Assembly (NCBI GenBank): GCA_002324875.1
Contig: NTJG01000015.1
Span: 1 to 64,000, forward strand
Reading direction: 5' to 3'
Source: Lysobacteraceae bacterium NML93-0793
GTDB taxonomy: Bacteria > Pseudomonadota > Gammaproteobacteria > Xanthomonadales > Xanthomonadaceae
DNA length: 64,000 nucleotides
A program made the position numbers and the translations under genes. Below the pieces are notes generated by a model that worked only from the letters and a program-made list of their open reading frames with translations, was not told the origin of the DNA and did not search any database. This document shows positions 41,523 through 52,100 of this stretch, piece by piece. The stretch's first letter is position 1. Every line of letters begins with the position of its first letter.

Positions 41523-41883
41523 CGAAATGATCAGCCGTGCCATGACCGAAGAGGACCGTGCGCTTCTCGCCCGTCACGCCCCGACGGGGTACATCCCGCA
41601 GGCACTCGGCCTGTTCCGCGGCCCGATGGGCCGCACGATGCGCCTCGTCTACGCCGTGATGCTGCTCGCCTTCGCGGGCGCGGCATACGCGCTCTGGCGG
41701 GTGCTCACCGCGGCCGCGCCACTGGACGCCGTGCAGTGGGGCGTCGGTGCGCTGTTGCTGTTCCAGATGACGACGCTCGCCAAGAGCTACATGGGCAGTC
41801 ATCTCGAAGCCAACCGGATGATCCGCGAACTCAAGCGACTGGAACTGCAACTGGCGATGCTGCGCACATCCCGCGACGGCTGA
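41509..41883 (+). CDS. Putative membrane partner of the ECF sigma factor (DUF6768-like)
   Basis: 124 residues from ATG 41509, AAGGAG just upstream. A soluble N-terminus (1-45) with M-T-E-E-D-R is followed by two membrane helices (about 47-66 and 76-91) and a charged coiled-coil tail (R-E-L-K-R-L-E-L-Q). The 14-base overlap with the sigma gene points to an anti-sigma role, but it has no zinc-binding H-x3-C-x2-C. The DUF6768 label is from memory. Confidence 0.65.
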   Translation: MDKFDEMISRAMTEEDRALLARHAPTGYIPQALGLFRGPMGRTMRLVYAVMLLAFAGAAYALWRVLTAAAPLDAVQWGVGALLLFQMTTLAKSYMGSHLEANRMIRELKRLELQLAMLRTSRDG

Positions 41884-41912
41884 CCGCGCGGTCACGCCCG
41901 GAGACGGGCCCC

Positions 41913-43766
41913 TCACTCCTGCGGCGGCAGCACCGTCATCACTTCCTCGACCGTGGTCAGGCCCAGCGCGACCTTCTCGGCGCCGGCCATTCGCAGCGTG
42001 CGCAGGCCGGTACCGACGGCGGCACGGCTGAAGCCGGCGAGTTCCATGTCGGGCCGGATCATCGCGCGCAGCGGCGCGGTCATCGTCATCAGCTCGTAGA
42101 TGCCGAGCCTTCCGAAGTAGCCGGTGTTGCGGCACTCGAGGCAACCGACCGGGCCGCAGGCCGTGGTCGGCGGCGGCAGGTCGCTGGCCGGACCGACCAG
42201 CGCACGCCAGCCTTCCGGATCGACGGCCTTCGGCTGCTTGCAGTGCGTGCACAACGTGCGCACGAGGCGCTGGGCCAGCACACCGTTGAGCGTGGACGCG
42301 ATGAGGTAATGCGGCAGGCCGAGATCGAGCAGGCGGGTGATCGCCGATGGCGCATCGTTGGTGTGCAGGGTCGACAGCACCAGATGGCCGGTCAGCGAGG
42401 CCTGCACCGCCATCTGTGCGGTGTCGAGGTCGCGGATCTCGCCGATCATGATGATGTCGGGGTCCTGGCGCAGCAGCGTGCGCACGCCCTGGGCGAAGGT
42501 CAGGTCGATCGCGGTGTGCACCTGCATCTGGTTGAGCTCGGTGGCCACCATTTCGATCGGGTCTTCGACCGTGCACACGTTGACGTCGTCGGAAGCCAGC
42601 TTCTTCAGCGTCGAATACAGCGTGGTGGTCTTGCCCGACCCGGTGGGGCCGGTGACCAGCACGATGCCGTGCGGGCGCTGCACGAGATCGTTCCATGCAC
42701 TCGCTTCGCCGGCCTCGAAGCCGAGCTGCTCGATCGGCTTGAATGCGGTGTCGGGATCGAAGATGCGCATCACGACCTTCTCGCCGAAAGCCGTCGGCAT
42801 CGTCGACAGACGCATCTCGACCTCGCGCCCGCCGGGCGAGCGCGTCTTGATGCGGCCGTCCTGCGGCCGTCGGCGTTCGGCCAGGTCCATGCGGCCCAGC
42901 ACCTTGATCCGGCTCACCGCCGCGGTCATCACCGGGGGCGGCATCTCGAACACCTTGTGCAGCACGCCGTCGATACGGAAGCGCACGCGGCCGATGTCGC
43001 GGCGCGGCTCGAGGTGGATGTCGGAGGCGCGCTGCTCGTAGGCGTACTGCAGCAGCCAGTCGACGACGTGGACGATGTGATGGTCGTCGGCGTTGACGTC
43101 GCCCGAGCGGCCGAGTTCCACCAGTTGCTCGAACGACGGCGCCTCGGTGCTGCCGTCGCGCATGTCCTTGGCGCCGCGCACCGAACGCGTAACACCGAAG
43201 AATTCCATCGTGTAGCGGTGCAGATCGAGCGGATTGGCGACGACGAGTTCGATCTCGCGGCGCAGCAGGCGCTGGATGTCGGGCAGCCAGTCGACCGCCA
43301 ACGGCTCGCTGGTGGCGATGCGGGCATGGGTGGGCGTGACATCGACCGGCAGAATGCGGTGCCGCCGTGCATATGCGTGGGAAACGAGATCGGTGACGTC
43401 GGCCACGGCGATCTTGGTCGGATCGATGCGCAGATAGGCACGGCCGCTGGCCCGCGCCAGCCACTCGGTCAGCGCCTCGAGGCCCAGTTCGCAGCCCGGC
43501 CGCTGTGCGGAGGGCAGCTTGAGGTTGGCCAGCAGCACCAGCGGATGCACCGCATCGAGGCCGCGTGTGGCGCGTCCGCCCACGCGCGCGCGCTCGGCAT
43601 CGGCCGGCGCCAGCAACCCGTCCGCCACCAGCCCATCGATCACCGGCTCCAGCGCCACCCGGCCGGGCGGCAGCCGCGCGGCCGACGCGAACGGCGTGCG
43701 GGGCAAGGCGGACAGGTGCGGCGCACGCGTGTCGTTCAAACCGGCGTCTCCATGGCGTCGCGACAC
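41913..43766 (-). CDS. GspE/PilB-type secretion ATPase
   Basis: 617 residues. A variable N-terminus and an N1/N2-type domain precede the ATPase: Walker A G-P-T-G-S-G-K-T-T-T, Asp box, Walker B I-I-M-I-G-E-I-R-D and His box T-L-H-T-N-D-A. A four-cysteine zinc module follows (C-T-H-C...C-L-E-C-R-N-T-G-Y). This matches type II secretion GspE or type IV pilus PilB; PulE/GspE is closer in my reading. No other secretion gene is beside it, so its machinery must be encoded elsewhere. Confidence 0.88.
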   Translation of the reverse strand: MSRRHGDAGLNDTRAPHLSALPRTPFASAARLPPGRVALEPVIDGLVADGLLAPADAERARVGGRATRGLDAVHPLVLLANLKLPSAQRPGCELGLEALTEWLARASGRAYLRIDPTKIAVADVTDLVSHAYARRHRILPVDVTPTHARIATSEPLAVDWLPDIQRLLRREIELVVANPLDLHRYTMEFFGVTRSVRGAKDMRDGSTEAPSFEQLVELGRSGDVNADDHHIVHVVDWLLQYAYEQRASDIHLEPRRDIGRVRFRIDGVLHKVFEMPPPVMTAAVSRIKVLGRMDLAERRRPQDGRIKTRSPGGREVEMRLSTMPTAFGEKVVMRIFDPDTAFKPIEQLGFEAGEASAWNDLVQRPHGIVLVTGPTGSGKTTTLYSTLKKLASDDVNVCTVEDPIEMVATELNQMQVHTAIDLTFAQGVRTLLRQDPDIIMIGEIRDLDTAQMAVQASLTGHLVLSTLHTNDAPSAITRLLDLGLPHYLIASTLNGVLAQRLVRTLCTHCKQPKAVDPEGWRALVGPASDLPPPTTACGPVGCLECRNTGYFGRLGIYELMTMTAPLRAMIRPDMELAGFSRAAVGTGLRTLRMAGAEKVALGLTTVEEVMTVLPPQE

Positions 43767-43797
43767 AGTGCGCGGCGGGGTGCGGGGCGTGGACGGC

Positions 43798-43803
43798 TAT
43801 ACT
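43798..43803 (+). promoter_or_regulatory. -10 box (TATACT) of glyQ
   Basis: TATACT lies 29 bases before the glyQ ATG, in the 66-base gap to the divergent ATPase gene. It is the best -10 match in this part of the window. No good -35 is visible. Confidence 0.45.
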
Positions 43804-43832
43804 AGCGCGCCGCCGCAGACGCGCTTTTTCCG

Positions 43833-44726
43833 ATGACCGGACCGACGTTCCAGCAGCTGATCCAGACGCTCAACGCCTACTGGGCGAAGCAGGGTTGCGT
43901 GCTGATCCAGCCGCTCGACCTCGAGGTCGGCGCAGGCACCTTCCACCCCGCGACCTTCCTGCGCGCGCTCGGTCCGGAGCCGTGGAATGCGGCCTACGTG
44001 CAGCCCTGCCGGCGTCCCACCGACGGCCGCTACGGCGACAACCCCAATCGCCTGCAGCGCTACTACCAGTACCAGGTGGCGATGAAGCCGAATCCGGACA
44101 ACATCGTCGAGCTGTATTTCGACTCGTTGAAGGAACTCGGCATCGATCCCGAGGTGCACGACCTGCGCCTGGTCGAGGACAACTGGGAATCGCCGACGCT
44201 CGGCGCCTGGGGCCTGGGCTGGGAAGTCTGGCTCAACGGCATGGAGGTCACGCAGTTCACCTACTTCCAGCAGGCCGGTGGCCTGGAGTGCAAGCCGGTG
44301 CTCGGCGAGATCACCTACGGTCTCGAGCGCCTGTGCATGTACCTGCAGAACGTCGACAACGTGTTCGACATCGTCTGGACGCACGGCCCCGACGGCACGC
44401 CGGTGACCTACCGCGACGTCTACCACCAGAACGAGGTGGAACAGAGCGCCTACAACTTCGAGCACGCGGATGTGGCCGAGCTGTTCCACCGCTTCGACGC
44501 CTGCGAGCGCGAAGCGCTGAAGCTGGTCGAGCTGGGCCTGCCGCTGCCGGCCTACGAGCAGGTGTGCAAGGCCAGCCACAGCTTCAACCTGCTCGACGCG
44601 CGCCGCGCGATCAGCGTGACCGAACGCCAGCGCTACATCCTGCGCGTGCGCACGCTGGCGCAGGCCGTCGCCAAGGCCTACGCCGCGCAGCGCGAGGCGC
44701 TGGGGTTTCCGGGGCTCAAGCGCTGA
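43833..44726 (+). CDS. glyQ: Glycyl-tRNA synthetase alpha subunit
   Basis: 297 residues (E. coli 303). Opening [13 protein letters not shown], then [23 protein letters not shown] and G-L-E-R-L-C-M-Y. The alpha chain holds the catalytic core of the heterotetrameric enzyme. glyS follows after a REP unit. Confidence 0.97.
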   Translation: MTGPTFQQLIQTLNAYWAKQGCVLIQPLDLEVGAGTFHPATFLRALGPEPWNAAYVQPCRRPTDGRYGDNPNRLQRYYQYQVAMKPNPDNIVELYFDSLKELGIDPEVHDLRLVEDNWESPTLGAWGLGWEVWLNGMEVTQFTYFQQAGGLECKPVLGEITYGLERLCMYLQNVDNVFDIVWTHGPDGTPVTYRDVYHQNEVEQSAYNFEHADVAELFHRFDACEREALKLVELGLPLPAYEQVCKASHSFNLLDARRAISVTERQRYILRVRTLAQAVAKAYAAQREALGFPGLKR

Positions 44727-44780
44727 CGCGCACGCCCCGCGGCCGCGGGGAGCGCGTGATAGTCCACCGCATGCAAGACC

Positions 44781-44808
44781 CTGGATTCCCGCTTCCGCGG
44801 GAATGACG
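44781..44808. repeat. REP-like element between glyQ and glyS
   Basis: CTGGATTCCCGCTTCCGCGGGAATGACG-type unit: a short hairpin identical in its ends to the REP units at 30801 and 47050. It sits in the mRNA between the two subunit genes and might affect message stability. Confidence 0.75.
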
Positions 44809-44834
44809 AGCGACACGAACGAAGGCACCACGCC

Positions 44835-46952
44835 ATGACCGATATGCATCCACTCCTGATCGAACTCGGCACCGAAGAACTGCCGGTCAAGGCCCTGCCC
44901 GGCCTTGCCACCGCGTTCTTCGACGGCGTGCTGGCCGCACTCGACAAGCGCGGCGTCGCCGTCGAGCGCGGTGATGCGAAGCCGCTGTACACGCCGCGGC
45001 GTCTGGCGGTGCTGCTGCCGGGTGTGGCGACCGAGCAGCCCGAGCAGCGCTCCGAAGTGCTGGGCCCGTATCTGAACATCGCGCTCGACGCCGACGGCAA
45101 CCCGACCAAGGCGCTGCAGGGCTTCGCGGCCAAGGCCGGCATCGACTGGACCGCGCTCGAGAAGACCCGCGACGCCAAGGGCGAGCGCTTCGTGCATCGC
45201 GCGGTGACGCCGGGCGCGACGACCGCGGCGCTGCTGCCGGACGTGCTGCGCGAGGCGATCGCGGCGATGCCGATTCCCAAGCCGATGCGCTGGGGCGCGC
45301 ACGCCTACGCGTTCGCACGGCCGGTGCACTGGCTGGTGCTGCTGCACGGCACGCAGGTCATCGATGCCGAACTGTTCGGCGTGCGCGGCGGCCGCACGAG
45401 CCGCGGCCACCGCTTCATGCACGACCGCGCGGTCGAGATCACCGCACCGGGCGACTACGTCGACGCGATGCGCAGCGCGAAGGTGCTGGTGGACGCGGAC
45501 GCGCGCCGCGCGCGGATCGTCGACGAAGTGGAAGGCGTGGCCCGCGCGCTCGGCGGCGATGCCCGCATTGAACCGGACAATCTCGAGCAGGTGAACTGCC
45601 TGGTCGAATGGCCCAAGGCCGTCGCCTGCACGTTCGAGCACGAATTCCTCGCCGTGCCGCAGGAAGCGCTGATCGCGACGATGGAAGCGAACCAGAAGTT
45701 CTTCCCCGTGCTGCAGGACGGGCGCCTGACCGAGCACTTCATCGGCATCGCGAACATCGAATCGCGGGATCCGATCGAAGTGGCCAAGGGCTACGAGCGC
45801 GTGATCCGTCCGCGCTTCGCCGATGCCAAGTTCTTCTTCGACGAAGACCTCAAGCAGGGCCTGTCGGCGATGAACGACGGGCTGAAGACCGTGACCTACC
45901 AGGCCAGGCTCGGCAGCGTGGCGGACAAGACGGCGCGCGTGGCCGCGCTGGCCGAGGTCATCGCGCCGCAGGTCGGCGTGGATGCCGCGCTCGCGAGGCG
46001 GGCCGCGCTGCTCTCGAAGGCCGATCTGCAGTCGCGCATGGTGGGCGAGTTTCCGGAGCTGCAGGGCATCGCCGGGCGCTACTACGCCAAGCAGGACCCG
46101 GCGCTGTCGGCGCTGTCAGACGCTGACCGGGCAGCGCTTGCCAACGCGCTCGACGAAGCCTGGCAGCCACGTTTCGCCGGCGACGACATCGCGCTCTCCC
46201 CGCTGGGCAAGGTGCTGGCGATCGCCGAGCGTCTGGATACGCTGGCCGGCGGCTTCGCCGCGGGCCTCAAGCCGACCGGCAACAAGGACGCGTTCGCATT
46301 GCGACGCAATGCGCTGGGCCTGGCGCGCACGTTGATCGAGAGCGGATTCGATCTGGATCTTCAGGCGCTGCTGGCTGCTGCAATCGAGCGGGTCGGCGCA
46401 CTCCCCACCGGCAAGGACGGCGCGAGCGCCTACGCTGACCGCGGCGAACTCTACGACTTCATCCTCGACCGCCTGAAGGGCTACTACGCCGACAAGGGCG
46501 TGACCGTGCAGCAGTTCAACGCCGTCGCCGCGCTGCAGCCCCCGTCGCTGTACGACCTCGACCGCCGGATCGACGCCATCGGCACCTTCGCCGCATTGCC
46601 CGAGGCCGAGGCGCTGGCCGCCGCCGACAAGCGCATCCGCAACATCCTGCGCAAGGCCGACATCGAGATCCCGGACACGGTCGATCCGGCACTGCTGCGC
46701 GAGCCAGCCGAAGCCGCGCTGGCCGAGGCCGTCGAGGCCGTACACGCCGAAACCGCACACGCGCTGGCCCAGCGTGACTACGTGTCGGTGCTGACCCACC
46801 TGGCGCGACTGCGTCCACAGGTCGATGCGTTCTTCGACGGCGTGATGGTCAATGCCGACGATGCGTCGCTGCGCGCGAACCGCCTTGCGCTGCTCAAGCG
46901 GCTGTCCGAGCGCCTGGGCAGCGTGGCGGCGATCGAGCATCTGTCGAGCTGA
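44835..46952 (+). CDS. glyS: Glycyl-tRNA synthetase beta subunit
   Basis: 705 residues (E. coli 689). Opening [15 protein letters not shown], then [17 protein letters not shown] and Y-A-K-Q-D-P; the beta chain binds tRNA. ATG 44835 follows GGCACCACGCC with a weak ribosome site; co-transcription with glyQ is likely. Confidence 0.97.
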   Translation: MTDMHPLLIELGTEELPVKALPGLATAFFDGVLAALDKRGVAVERGDAKPLYTPRRLAVLLPGVATEQPEQRSEVLGPYLNIALDADGNPTKALQGFAAKAGIDWTALEKTRDAKGERFVHRAVTPGATTAALLPDVLREAIAAMPIPKPMRWGAHAYAFARPVHWLVLLHGTQVIDAELFGVRGGRTSRGHRFMHDRAVEITAPGDYVDAMRSAKVLVDADARRARIVDEVEGVARALGGDARIEPDNLEQVNCLVEWPKAVACTFEHEFLAVPQEALIATMEANQKFFPVLQDGRLTEHFIGIANIESRDPIEVAKGYERVIRPRFADAKFFFDEDLKQGLSAMNDGLKTVTYQARLGSVADKTARVAALAEVIAPQVGVDAALARRAALLSKADLQSRMVGEFPELQGIAGRYYAKQDPALSALSDADRAALANALDEAWQPRFAGDDIALSPLGKVLAIAERLDTLAGGFAAGLKPTGNKDAFALRRNALGLARTLIESGFDLDLQALLAAAIERVGALPTGKDGASAYADRGELYDFILDRLKGYYADKGVTVQQFNAVAALQPPSLYDLDRRIDAIGTFAALPEAEALAAADKRIRNILRKADIEIPDTVDPALLREPAEAALAEAVEAVHAETAHALAQRDYVSVLTHLARLRPQVDAFFDGVMVNADDASLRANRLALLKRLSERLGSVAAIEHLSS

Positions 46953-47049
46953 GCCGTCGGCGGGCGCTGGCGCGGAGCCGGCGCTCGGCAGTACGCGCCG
47001 CCGCGACCGTGTCGTTCCGGCGCACACGGCCGCCAGATCGCTTCGGGCA

Positions 47050-47193
47050 CCGGATTCCCGCCTGCGCGGGAATGACGCGGGCTCGGGGCGGGCGGCCACG
47101 CCTGTCGTTCACTCTTCGCCGCCTGCACGCCGGGCCCTCGGCTCTGTCGCGTTGCACCTTCGGCCCGCCATTCCCGCGCAGGCGGGAATCCAG
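47050..47193. repeat. Inverted pair of REP-like elements upstream of tamA
   Basis: 47050-47077 (CCGGATTCCCGCCTGCGCGG...) and 47169-47193 (CATTCCCGCGCAGGCGGG...) are near-perfect inverse copies, 91 bases apart, so the single strand could fold into a large stem. They lie in the 375-base gap between glyS and tamA, which otherwise contains no gene. Confidence 0.8.
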
Positions 47194-47315
47194 CGCCCTC
47201 GCTTCATCGCGATGCCGGACTCACGGAACCGGCATTCGCGGGTACGAAGGTCCTCTGCGCCCCGGTTGGCCGCATCACGCCGCAGCCTGTTAATCGAGCC
47301 TTGACGTCGCTCCGG

Positions 47316-47321
47316 TATCCT
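47316..47321 (+). promoter_or_regulatory. -10 box (TATCCT) of a probable leaderless tamA transcript
   Basis: TATCCT ends 6 bases before the tamA ATG at 47328. The same CGGTATCCTCG string occurs upstream of tatA at 35715-35725. Confidence 0.45.
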
Positions 47322-47327
47322 CGCGCG

Positions 47328-49118
47328 ATGCCTCGCGTTCCCGTGTATCTCGCCGCCGCCGTCCTCCTGTTGTCGTCGGCCGCGGCGCATGCCGCGCGTG
47401 TCGAACGTGTCGAAATCGTCGGCCTCGACGAGGAGATGACCGAGAACGTCCGCGTCTCGCTCGCGCTCTACGAGTCGATCGGCCGCGACATCTCCGGCCG
47501 GCGCATGGCCTACCTGCTGCGCGAGGCCGAGCGCGAGACGCGCAAGGCGCTCGAACCCTTCGGCTACTACTCGCCCACGATCGACGTGCAGCGCGATCGC
47601 GAGGGCGACGTGATGTCGGTACGCGTGGTGGTCGATCCGGGCCAGCCGGTGCGCGTGCGCAACAGCGACATCGCGATCATCGGCGAGGGCGGCAGCGACC
47701 GGTACCTGGCGCGCGACCTCGCCCGGTTCGTGCCCAGCGAAGGTGCGGTGTTCAACCACGCCGACTACGAATCCAGCCGCAACAACATGAGCCGGCGCCT
47801 CGCCGAACGCGGCTATTTCGATGCCGAGTTCGCTTCGCGCCGGGTGGAGGTGACGCGTGCCGATTTCGCCGCCGACATCGACGTGGTCTGGACCAGCGGC
47901 GACCGCTACAACATGGGCCCGACCACGTTCGAGCAGACACCCGAGCAGATCGTCAACGACAGTCTGCTCGAGCGCCTGGTCTACTGGGAGGAAGGCAGCT
48001 ACTGGCACCAGGGCCGCATCGACCGGCTGCGTGCATCGCTCGGCCGATTGGACTACTTCTCCAACATCGACATCGACCCCCAGGTGGACCAGGCCAACGC
48101 GCGCCGCGAAGTGCCGGTCAAGGTCACGCTGACGCCCGCCAAGCGCAGCATCTACACCTCCGGCGTGAGCTACGGCACCGACAGCGGCGCCGGCATCCGG
48201 CTGGGTGTCGAGCGGCGCTACGTCAACATGCGCGGGCACAAGGCGCTGGCGCAGGTGGACTACGCGCAGCGGCGCAAGACCGCCACGCTGCAGTACCGCA
48301 TTCCGGCCTTCGCCTGGCTCGACGGCTGGTACACCACCAGCCTGCAGTTCGCCGACGAGCAGACCGACTACATCGACAGCCGGCGCGTGGAGCTGGTGGG
48401 CAGCCGCAACGGCCAGTACAACGAGTTCCTCAATCTCGTCGCGTCGGTGCACGTGCTGCGCGAGCGCTGGCTGTTCCGCGAGGCCGACGACGGCGAAGGC
48501 GCGCTGGCCCCGCAGCAGTACCGCTACGCGACGTTCGCGTATCCGTCGCTGCGCGCCGAGTACATCGACGTCGACGACCGGCTGTTTCCCCGTGCCGGTA
48601 TCGGCGGCACGGCGATGCTGCGCGGCGGCGTGGAGGGCGTGGGTTCGGACGCCACCTTCGCCCAGCTTCACCTGCGTGCCAGCTGGTTCCGCGGCATCGG
48701 CGAGTCCAACCGGCTGATCGTGCGCGGCGAGTACGGCCACACCTTCACCGACGCGCTGGTGGCCATGCCGCCGAGCCTGCGGTTCTATGCCGGCGGCGAC
48801 CGCAGCATCCGCGGCTACAACTTCCGCGAGGTCAGTCCGCGCATCGACACCGATTTCGGCCGCTATTCGGTCGGCGCCAAGAACCTGGTGACCGCGAGCG
48901 TGGAGTTCGAGCACTACTTCACCGACACGCTCGGCGCGGCCGTCTTCGTCGACAGCGGTGACGCGTTCGACAGCGGCTCGCCCGACTGGCGCACCGGTGT
49001 GGGCGTGGGCGTGCGCTACCGCTCGCCGGTGGGTCCATTGAAGTTCGACGTCGCGCGCGGTCTCGACAACCCGGACTCGTCATTCACGATCGGCCTGTCG
49101 ATCGGCGCGGAGTTCTGA
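47328..49118 (+). CDS. tamA: Outer-membrane assembly protein TamA
   Basis: 596 residues. A signal peptide (cleavage after A-H-A near residue 17) is followed by three POTRA-like repeats to about 250 and an Omp85 barrel with the L6 loop R-F-Y-A-G-G-D-R-S-I-R-G-Y-N-F and a terminal F (I-G-A-E-F). TamA works with TamB in outer-membrane protein or lipid transport. I chose ATG 47328 over TTG 47301 because the signal peptide begins there. tamB starts 1 base after the stop. Confidence 0.94.
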   Translation: MPRVPVYLAAAVLLLSSAAAHAARVERVEIVGLDEEMTENVRVSLALYESIGRDISGRRMAYLLREAERETRKALEPFGYYSPTIDVQRDREGDVMSVRVVVDPGQPVRVRNSDIAIIGEGGSDRYLARDLARFVPSEGAVFNHADYESSRNNMSRRLAERGYFDAEFASRRVEVTRADFAADIDVVWTSGDRYNMGPTTFEQTPEQIVNDSLLERLVYWEEGSYWHQGRIDRLRASLGRLDYFSNIDIDPQVDQANARREVPVKVTLTPAKRSIYTSGVSYGTDSGAGIRLGVERRYVNMRGHKALAQVDYAQRRKTATLQYRIPAFAWLDGWYTTSLQFADEQTDYIDSRRVELVGSRNGQYNEFLNLVASVHVLRERWLFREADDGEGALAPQQYRYATFAYPSLRAEYIDVDDRLFPRAGIGGTAMLRGGVEGVGSDATFAQLHLRASWFRGIGESNRLIVRGEYGHTFTDALVAMPPSLRFYAGGDRSIRGYNFREVSPRIDTDFGRYSVGAKNLVTASVEFEHYFTDTLGAAVFVDSGDAFDSGSPDWRTGVGVGVRYRSPVGPLKFDVARGLDNPDSSFTIGLSIGAEF

Positions 49119-49119
49119 C

Positions 49120-52100
49120 ATGGTCTTCGGCCGCCATCGCCTGCCCGACGACCTGACGCCGGAGGAGCGCGAAGCCCGGATCGCCGAACTGCGTGCGCGC
49201 CGGCGCGCACGCGCGCGCACGCTCGCGATCCGCAGCGCGATCGGCATCGCCGCGCTGATCGTGCTGCTGGTCATCGTGGTGTGGTGGCTGCTCACCACCT
49301 TCGGCGGCCGCGACTTCCTGCTGGGCCAAGTGGCGGCGCGCCTGCCGGCCGGCACCGAGCTGACCTGGCGCGCCGCCGAAGGCCCGGCATCTGGCCCGTT
49401 GACGATGGTCGACGTGCGTTACGTGCAGCGCAGCTGCCCCGACGTCGAAGAACAGCCGGTGCCCTACGGCCAGTGCGACGAGCCTCGCGTGCTGGTGTTC
49501 GAAGCCGAACGCGTGACCGTGGATCCGGCCCTGATGCCGCTGGTCGGCCGTCGCCTGCGCCTCGACGTGCTCGACATCGACAACGCCGTGCTGTCGCTGC
49601 CGCCGCCGGTCGACACCCCGTTCGAACTGCCGCGCTGGCCCGAGTCGCTGCCGCGTATCGATCTGCCGCTGTCGCTGCAGGCCGACACGATCCGCATCGA
49701 CGGGTTCCGCGTCGAGCAGTCCGGCGCGTCGCTGATCGACATCCGCAGTGTCCGCGGCGGGCTCGATGCGCAGCAGGGCGAACTGCATCTTGCCAACATC
49801 GTCGTCGACAGCGACCGGGGTCGCTTCGCCGCCGACGGCGTGTACGCGCCAGACGACGACTACCGCATGGACCTCACCGCCAGTGCGCTGATGCCCGCAC
49901 CGCCGGCGCGCACGCGGCCGCGCATCGGACTGGTCGCCCGCGGTGATCTGTCGCAGCTCGATGTCGCGGTGGTCGGTCATGCGCCCGAGCGCCTGCGCGC
50001 GATGCTGACGCTGCGCGGCCGCGAGAATCCGGGCTGGTCGCTGCGCGCGGAGACCACGCGGCTCGACCCGTCACTGCTGGCGGGCAGCGGCGAGACCGGC
50101 ACGCCGCTCGCGTTCGACATCCGCGCCGACGGCCAGGGCGGCGCTGCCGAGCTGCAGGGCACCGCGACCTGGGGCGAGGCCGATGCGGATCCGATCCGGA
50201 TCGCGCTGCAACCGTCCAAGGTCAGGCTGGAAGACCAGCGCCTCGATCTCGATCCGCTGGTCGTCGACATCTTCGACGGCCGGATCACGCTGCGCGGCTT
50301 CGCCGATGTGGCCGAACCGGGCGACGTGCGTTTCCGCTTCGCCACCAACGCGCGCGGCCTGCAGTTCGGCGCGGATCCGGAGGCTGCCGAGCCCGCACCG
50401 CCCATCCGTGCCGATGCCGATCTCGGCATCGCCGGCAGCACCGCCGCGTGGGCGGCGATCGGCAAGGCCACCGTCGAACGCGACGGCCTGCGCGCAGATG
50501 TCGACTTCGACGGCCGCGGCGATGCGGAGCGCATGCGTCTGCAGACCGCGCGCGTGACCATGCCGACCGGCACGCTGGACGCGACCGGCGATGTCGCCTG
50601 GGCACCGGCGCTGCAGTGGAACGTCGACGCCAAGCTCGCGGGCTTCGACCCCGGCTACTTCGCTCGCGACTGGAAGGGCGCGATCAACGGCAGCTTCGCC
50701 ACGACCGGCGAGACGCGCGACGACGGCGGCCTGGAGGTCGCCGTGGAGGCTCGTGATCTGGGCGGCACCCTGCGCGGTCGCCGCCTCGATGGCCGCGCGA
50801 CGTTCGCGATGCACGGCCCGGCCACCGACGCGGGCGATGCCGGCCGCACCGATTTCGAGGGCGAGGTGGCCCTGTCGCTCGGCGACAGCCGGGTCGACGC
50901 GAGCGCAACCGTGACCGATCGCCTCGACATCGACGCCACTCTGGCGCCGCTGCAGCTCGCCGATTTCCTGCCCGACACCGGCGGCGTGCTGCGCGGCACC
51001 GTGCGCGTGACCGGCCCGCGCACCGCGCCCGACATCGCCGCCGATCTCACCGGTGATGCGCTGCGCTACGGCGACTACACGGCCACGCACCTGCGCATCG
51101 ACGGACGCCTGCCGTGGCAGCGCGCGAACGGCGCGCTCGACGTCAGTGCGACCGGCGTGCAGGCCGGTGTGGCGCTCGACACCGTGCGGGTCAGCGCGCG
51201 CGGCGCCGTGCAGGACCTCACGCTGGACGCCGACGCGCTCGGCGACATCGGGGCGCTCGCGCTCGCCGCCGACGTGCAGCAGCGGGGCGGCAACTGGCAG
51301 GGCACGCTGTCGAACCTGCGACTGGTGCCGAGCACCGGCGCGAACTGGTCGCTGCAGTCGCCTGCGCAGTTCCGCCAGATCGGCACGCGCTACACGCTGA
51401 GCGAAAGCTGTTTCGCCTCCAGTGGCGGCGGCTCGCTGTGCGCGAGCGCCGACTGGCCGCGCCAGGGCGTGTCGATCAACGGCGCCGGCCTGCCGCTGTC
51501 GCTGCTGACGCCGTATCTGCCCGAGCAGGACGGCGGACGCCCGTTCGTGTTGCGCGGCGAGATCGCGCTCGAAGGCAGCGCGCGTCCGGTCGGCAACGGC
51601 TTCGCCGGCAGCGCGAGCATCCGCTCGGCCAGCGGCGGCGTGCGCACGTCCGAGCGTGCCCGCAACGATGTGGTGACCTACGGCGACTTCCGTCTCGATG
51701 CGGAATTCGACGCGGCCCGGCTCGGCGCGACGCTGAGCACCACGCTCAACGAGGTCGGCCGCATCCAGGCGCAGGTCAGCAACGGCTGGGATGCCTATTC
51801 CCCGCTGTCGGGTTCGCTGGTCGCCAATGTCGAAGACCTGACCTTCGTCGAACTGTTCTCGCCCGACATCGTCGAGCCGAGCGGGCGCCTCACCGCCGAC
51901 ATCACGCTGGGCGGCACGCGCGCGCAACCGACGATCGGCGGCCAGGCGCGGTTGAGCGATTTCAAGACCGAGATTCCGTCGCTGGCGATCGCACTCGAGG
52001 ACGGCAACATCAACCTCGATGCGTTGCCCGACGGCACCGCGCGCATCGCCGGCAGCGTGCGTTCGGGTCAGGGCACGCTGAACATCGGTGGCGGCATCGG

